Assembly (NCBI GenBank): GCA_031548515.1
Contig: JAVBRB010000008.1
Coordinates: forward strand, 62,001-126,000
Direction: 5' to 3'
Source: UBA940 sp031548515
Lineage (GTDB): Bacteria; Bacteroidota; Bacteroidia; Bacteroidales; Rikenellaceae
Length of the DNA: 64,000 bases
Shown here piece by piece: positions 60,452-64,000 of the stretch. Below the pieces are notes generated by a model. The model made no database searches. It saw nothing but the letters and a program-made list of their open reading frames with translations, and had not been told where the DNA came from. The translations under genes were made by a program, and so were the position numbers. Position 1 is the first letter of the stretch. The number at the start of each line of letters is the position of its first letter.

Positions 60452-61890
60452 CCTTTAAAGGTCAGCGCTTTTATTTTTTTCGAGGGCAAAGCAGCCATCT
60501 CTTTTTCAACGATCCCGGTCAGCACGTCGGGTGCGTCGTGCCATCGGTTGGCCCGGAACAGGCGGCGGTAGGTCGTGACATGGCGGTGGAATTGAGGCCA
60601 CAGCCTGGCCCAGTCTCGGGGCATGCGCAGCTTGTGCAGCACAGTGGCCGAATTCGACAGAATGCGCGCTTCCTTGTTCTCAGATTGGTGGAACCATTCG
60701 ACTTTCGTTTCCGGGACAAAGCATTGCACGGCACGTGCGAACCCGCGTCCGCCGTTGTTGCTTTCGACATTTGCAAGGCGGGTGTCGTTGCGCGACAACA
60801 TATCGCCGACCAAACCCTCGGTCACTTCCATACGCTCGGCTGAATAGACCACGTCTGTAATATATATGATTTCATCCAGCCCCACAGAGTAACAAACCGA
60901 GCATAGGTAATCATCGCCCATATCGGCCGTGTCAGTGTAGTTTGCGCGTTTTATGACGTCGCGCGGAAGCAGGTCGTAAATTCGGAAGCCGTCGCCGTAG
61001 AGCAGTCCCTGCGGAGCCGACGGACGGCCTTGGTACATGCATTCGAACTGCACTGGATCGAGATTCTGCTTTTTCAGCAGCAGCTTGCGGCTGTGGCGTT
61101 CGGGCCACAGCGGTTCTCCGTCGGCCCGCGGATCTATTTCGGTGGGTGGCGAATCCTTGAGCGCTTCGAGGTTCAGGTGCAGCCAACTGTCGGCCGGATG
61201 GCCGTCCAACTGCGCCCATGACTCCAACGGCACTATCTCTTCGCGCGCGGAGATCATCCCGATCAGGTCTTCCTCGTGCCAACGGGTGAAGACTATCAAC
61301 TCCGAAGAGTCGTTATGCATACGCGTGCGGACAACTGAGGTGTACCACTCCCAGCAGTTGTCGCGCACGACGGGCGAATTGGCCTCCATGGCGTCTTTGT
61401 ACAGATCATCCAGAATGAATGTATCGACGCGGTTTCCTGTGAGCGGGCCGTCGCGGCCTACCGAGAAAAGCTCTCCTTCGCGGCCTATTACCTCAACGTG
61501 GTCGGAAGTGCGTATGTAGCTGGATGCGGCGGCGGTTTTCGACGAGCCGTTCTTCTTGATCGTGGTTTCGGGGAACAGAGCGCCATATTCGTCCGACTCG
61601 ATAACGCGCTGCGCGCGACGGTTGAAGCGCGAAGCCAGCGAAGCGCTGTACGAGGCAATGGCTATACGGCGGTCGGGGTCGAGTCCCAGAATGTATGCAG
61701 GCAGCAACACCGACGCTCCGAGCGATTTTCCGTGCTGTGGCGGAACGGTTATCATCAGGCGGCGGACACGTCCGTCGGCAAAAGCCTGTATCAGGCGGTA
61801 ATAATTCTCGTGAAACGGCCTCACATCGAGGAACGGAAAGACTTCCCGCGCAAAATCCCCGAACACGGGCGCAGTATGATTTTGAGGCAT
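60448..61890 (-). CDS. Phage-type terminase large subunit
   Basis: 480 aa from the ATG at 61890 (MPQNHTAPVFGDF); an ATG at 61902 adds MSIF. Walker A-like PPQHGKSL is at about 60-67, Walker B FILDDLYKD near 170, and FTRWHEEDLIGM follows. The C-terminal nuclease domain has DTADMGDDYLCSV and VESNNGGRGFARAV with a late DAPDVLTGIVEKE. It would package phage DNA, but no portal, capsid or tail genes are near. An isolated terminase with a repressor suggests a remnant or domesticated cassette. The preceding 215 bp carry no gene. Confidence 0.85.
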   Translation of the reverse strand: MPQNHTAPVFGDFAREVFPFLDVRPFHENYYRLIQAFADGRVRRLMITVPPQHGKSLGASVLLPAYILGLDPDRRIAIASYSASLASRFNRRAQRVIESDEYGALFPETTIKKNGSSKTAAASSYIRTSDHVEVIGREGELFSVGRDGPLTGNRVDTFILDDLYKDAMEANSPVVRDNCWEWYTSVVRTRMHNDSSELIVFTRWHEEDLIGMISAREEIVPLESWAQLDGHPADSWLHLNLEALKDSPPTEIDPRADGEPLWPERHSRKLLLKKQNLDPVQFECMYQGRPSAPQGLLYGDGFRIYDLLPRDVIKRANYTDTADMGDDYLCSVCYSVGLDEIIYITDVVYSAERMEVTEGLVGDMLSRNDTRLANVESNNGGRGFARAVQCFVPETKVEWFHQSENKEARILSNSATVLHKLRMPRDWARLWPQFHRHVTTYRRLFRANRWHDAPDVLTGIVEKEMAALPSKKIKALTFKG

Positions 61891-61902
61891 AAAAATTGAC
61901 AT

Positions 61903-62117
61903 TTGATAATGGACAATGAAAAAACTGTATTCATTGTCCGTTGGTGTGATGTCGGGCCGGGGTCGCAGGATCCCTGAACAGAAGCGTCCTCCGGCGGGAC
62001 GGAATCCTCGGAATCCCCGGCTTTGATCGACGGTCGGCAGGCCGGACGGGAGCGTCCTCCCTGTAAGACAGGCGGTTTTGTCCGCACCATACCGTATCGT
62101 CCTGACATCGCGGGTTG
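61903..62117. other. Spacer between the terminase gene and the small unknown gene
   Basis: Contains a perfect 10-bp inverted repeat, GGACAATGAA / TTCATTGTCC (61911-61939), and two copies of AGCGTCCTCC (61982 and 62051). No supportable gene. Confidence 0.45.
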
Positions 62118-62414
62118 TTATTGATATTCTGTTATGTATTGCTTGAGTTCCGAGAATGAGAAATCGTTGAGCATCTCGCCGCACTCCTGCACGGTGGAAA
62201 ATTCCCACCACACAGGAATGATATCGGCTATCGGGCGCCTTACTCCTTCGGGCAGCGTTTCGGTCCGGCGGTAAACGATGGCTGTAAGCGTGAGATTGGA
62301 ATAAAACTCTTCTGTTTCGAACTCGACCATGCCGTTGAAGTAATCCGCACAGCCGATCTCTTCCTTCAGGCGGGCTGCTACGGCGTGGTAGATTTCGCTC
62401 GTGATCTCGATCAT
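62118..62414 (-). CDS. Small hypothetical protein of the phage-type cassette
   Basis: 98 aa, acidic, no signal peptide. I do not recognise it. It starts MIEITSEIYHAVAARLKEEI and contains FETEEFYSNLTLTAIVYRR, a beta-hairpin-like stretch, then PVWWEF. It is encoded between the divergent repressor promoter and the terminase gene, on the terminase strand, so it is probably co-transcribed with the terminase. Role unknown. Confidence 0.6.
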   Translation of the reverse strand: MIEITSEIYHAVAARLKEEIGCADYFNGMVEFETEEFYSNLTLTAIVYRRTETLPEGVRRPIADIIPVWWEFSTVQECGEMLNDFSFSELKQYITEYQ

Positions 62415-62536
62415 TTTGATTGGGAATTAGTCGGTTTGTAAAATCGGTCGTAAAACTAATATCATGCCTGCCACCGGGTATTCTACATTTTTGAACTATA
62501 ATATCCGCAGGCTATACGGCATCAAAAAAATAAATT

Positions 62537-62590
62537 ATTTAACTTTACACAGCAAACATAAGTTAAATTATTTAACTTTGTTTAACTTTT
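62537..62590. promoter_or_regulatory. Divergent promoters overlapped by a palindromic operator
   Basis: A perfect 19-bp palindrome AAGTTAAATTATTTAACTT (62560-62578) and direct copies of TTTAACTTT at 62538, 62571 and 62581 lie between divergent genes. The plus-strand -7 TAACTTTG (62573-62580) faces the repressor gene; the minus-strand -7 TATGTTTG (62560-62553) faces the small gene and terminase. Self-repression and repression of the cassette by the S24 repressor is the inferred function. Confidence 0.65.
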
Positions 62591-62627
62591 GACCAAACTT
62601 TATATTAATAAACCGTTTTAGAATATC

Positions 62628-63296
62628 ATGGAGTCACGTTTAAAGCAGGCACGCAAATACTTAGACCTCAAGCAAGAGGAGTTGGCCGATGTTTTCGACT
62701 GCAGCAAAGAGAACATATCGATGATCGAGCGTGGCAAATCCGCTCTATCTGAACGGAATAAGAAAATTTTGGTTAAAAAATTTAACTTCAATTCCCTGTG
62801 GCTTGACGGGGAAGACGTCCCTATGCTGATGCCTGCGACCGAGCACGCAGTCAGGATGCAGGAGGCGCCCGCGCTGTTCCCCGAAAGCATTCCGCTGTAC
62901 GACATGGACAAGGTGCAGGGACTGGCTCATCTGTTCAGGCGCGCGAGGCGTCCCAAAGCATCGGGCTATATCAGCATTCCGCACATTCCCAGATGCGACG
63001 GAGCGCTGCGCGTCGTGGGCGATGCCATGCACCCCATACTGCGGAGCGGCGACCTGGTGCTGTACAGCCAACTGGCCGATACGTCCGAGATATTTTGGGG
63101 CGAGATGTACCTTGTTTCGGTCGAGACCTCAGCGGGTGAGTACATTGCCGTGCGTTACATCCGAAAATCCGAAAAGAAAGGCATGGCTATACTGGCCGGA
63201 GAAAACCCCCTGTTCGCCGACACTGAAGTCGAACTGTCGAAAATCAGCGCGCTGGCATTCGTCAAAGCCACTTTCCGCCTTAACTCCTCGAAATAA
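62628..63296 (+). CDS. XRE-type S24 phage repressor (CI/LexA-like)
   Basis: 222 aa. The N-terminal HTH (about 5-55) has LKQEELADVFDCSKENISMIERG. The C-terminal S24/LexA-like domain (about 105-215) has VVGDAMHPILRSGDLVLYS; the Asp-Ala-Met-His replaces the usual D-S-M-x, so the nucleophilic Ser of self-cleaving repressors is Ala here, and a Lys equivalent is in YIRKSEKK. Cleavage competence is therefore doubtful. It probably controls the terminase cassette through the adjacent palindrome. Confidence 0.85.
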   Translation: MESRLKQARKYLDLKQEELADVFDCSKENISMIERGKSALSERNKKILVKKFNFNSLWLDGEDVPMLMPATEHAVRMQEAPALFPESIPLYDMDKVQGLAHLFRRARRPKASGYISIPHIPRCDGALRVVGDAMHPILRSGDLVLYSQLADTSEIFWGEMYLVSVETSAGEYIAVRYIRKSEKKGMAILAGENPLFADTEVELSKISALAFVKATFRLNSSK

Positions 63297-63340
63297 GCCC
63301 GACGGTTAAAAAAGAGGTAAAAAAGTATGGCAGGGGATTA

Positions 63341-63369
63341 TTGCATATCCGCCGGATTATTTATCTTTG
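63341..63369 (+). promoter_or_regulatory. Promoter of the lipoprotein-radical SAM pair
   Basis: TTG (63341-63343), 18 nt, TATCTTTG (63362-63369). Predicted leader about 25 nt. Confidence 0.55.
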
Positions 63370-63398
63370 TAAATACAACCTCTAACTGCGGCATCGTC

Positions 63399-63728
63399 AT
63401 GAAACAGACTTTTTACAGGTTCGTTTACCGCATCGTTTCGCGGCTCAGCGACATCACGGGAGGCGCATCCGTCTTTGTAAGGTGGAAAGTGACCCTTGCC
63501 GCCATTATATTAGGTTGTACGGCCGTCTCGCTCACCAACTGCAGACCTCACACTGGTTGTTATGACCAGGTTGCTCCCCCCACTTGCTACGATCCGGTCG
63601 CGCCGGAAGAGCCGTGTCCCGAAACGGAAGAGGGCGAAAAGGCCAGGTACGACGCCGGCGATCCGCAATTTCTGGAGGATGCGGATGTGGAATTCAGGGA
63701 ATCGCCAGCCGACAGCACCACCCGATGA
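63399..63728 (+). CDS. Small Cys/Pro-rich lipoprotein, candidate radical SAM substrate
   Basis: 109 aa from the ATG at 63399 (MKQTFYRFVYRIV). A hydrophobic segment at about 28-46 leads to a lipobox-like SLTNC. The mature part carries two imperfect repeats, GCYDQVAPP and TCYDPVAPEEPCPE, then an acidic tail ending PADSTTR. Its TGA overlaps the ATG of the radical SAM gene (ATGA). Haft and Basu described rSAM/lipoprotein systems with this organisation in Bacteroidota; whether this one belongs to that family is my inference. Confidence 0.6.
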   Translation: MKQTFYRFVYRIVSRLSDITGGASVFVRWKVTLAAIILGCTAVSLTNCRPHTGCYDQVAPPTCYDPVAPEEPCPETEEGEKARYDAGDPQFLEDADVEFRESPADSTTR

Positions 63729-64000
63729 GGCCGCGGCTTTCGAATATAGCTTTCGAGATCACTTCCGGATGCAATCTCGACTGCGTCTACTGCTACAATA
63801 TCTGGAAAAGCCCCGGAGCAGGTATCGCGCCCGGACAGGGTTCATATAAAAAATCCATACGAACCCTTCGCGAGTTTTTCCGCCAGGCCGACGTGCCCAA
63901 CGTGACGCTTACCGGAGGCGAACCATTCCTCGCCGAGCGCTTCATGGAGGTGGCGCTTTTCTGCCGCATGGAGGGTAAGGGGGTGACGCTCATAACCAAC
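63725..64000 (+). CDS. Radical SAM protein, 3' end outside the window
   Basis: The first 92 codons are visible from the ATG at 63725, overlapping the previous gene by 4 nt. The Fe-S motif is CNLDCVYCY at residues 17-25 (Cx3Cx2C), followed by TLTGGEPFL at about residues 68-76, the GGE motif. Family and possible SPASM domain are unknown because the rest is missing. The overlap implies translational coupling to the small lipoprotein, which may be its substrate. Confidence 0.85.
   Translation, partial: MRPRLSNIAFEITSGCNLDCVYCYNIWKSPGAGIAPGQGSYKKSIRTLREFFRQADVPNVTLTGGEPFLAERFMEVALFCRMEGKGVTLITN

Noticed and set aside
61903..62211. N-terminal extension of the terminase to 62211
   Set aside because: The extra 107 residues have no terminase similarity and overlap repeat-like spacer sequence; a later ATG fits the family start.
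60448..63296. Complete prophage
   Set aside because: No integrase, portal, capsid, tail or lysis genes, and flanking genes are chromosomal.
1..64000. CRISPR array
   Set aside because: No set of regularly spaced identical repeats with unique spacers was seen; the repeats found are dispersed.
1..64000. Complete insertion sequence
   Set aside because: No transposase gene was recognised; only non-coding inverted-repeat elements were found.

Overview
The window reads as chromosome of a gut-type Bacteroidota, most likely order Bacteroidales and close to Alistipes/Rikenellaceae. The phylum-level evidence is visible: SusC/SusD pairs, FecR/ECF-sigma control, BACON and LamG surface lipoproteins, several GH92 enzymes, TamL/TamB, RNase Y, and many promoters of the Bacteroidota form TTTG-N19-TAnnTTTG. 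The genus is an inference from overall gene content and no 16S is present.

Layout. 1-2.9 kb: 5' part of a GH127-like glycosidase, an orphan promoter with a terminator-like hairpin (candidate sRNA), a decayed gene fragment and a terminal-inverted-repeat element. 2.9-8.5 kb: a Dps-like protein, dnaX, then rplM-rpsI and rpsB-tsf with long untranslated leaders. 8.9-33.3 kb: a polysaccharide utilisation locus. It contains ECF sigma, FecR, SusC, SusD, a GH18-fold protein lacking the catalytic Glu, a DUF1735+LamG protein, a GH18 endo-beta-N-acetylglucosaminidase with an intact active site, a BACON+LamG protein, an MFS transporter, a GH130 phosphorylase, three GH92 alpha-mannosidases and a BACON+CotH protein. 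Together these suggest high-mannose N-glycan use: surface endo cleavage, SusCD import, periplasmic mannose trimming by GH92, inner-membrane import by the MFS protein, and cytoplasmic phosphorolysis of Man-beta-1,4-GlcNAc by GH130.

33.7-41 kb: tRNA-Leu(CAG), tRNA-Pro(CGG), tRNA-Ser(GCT), a DUF1080 hydrolase, flavodoxin with DUF2023, mscL, an NAD-binding protein, an Ig/GLUG-type lipoprotein and rny. 41-50 kb: a probable 6S RNA between zapA and rny, a ZapB-like coiled coil, rimO, two DUF4919 proteins, a DUF4268 nuclease-like gene, ftsY, a GH144 enzyme, an exonuclease, a CDF transporter and a small unknown protein. 51-58 kb: tamB and tamL. 58.5-60.3 kb: a GH2 enzyme. 60.4-63.3 kb: an isolated phage-type cassette of terminase, small unknown gene and S24 repressor, with a palindromic operator in the divergent promoter. 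63.4-64 kb: a small Cys/Pro-rich lipoprotein overlapping a radical SAM gene that runs off the window.

Four families of dispersed intergenic repeats are visible: a roughly 170-bp element with three copies, terminal-inverted-repeat elements with two copies, a repeat beginning GAGTTG with two copies next to paralogous genes, and a short CTTTAACGGCGCC repeat with two copies.
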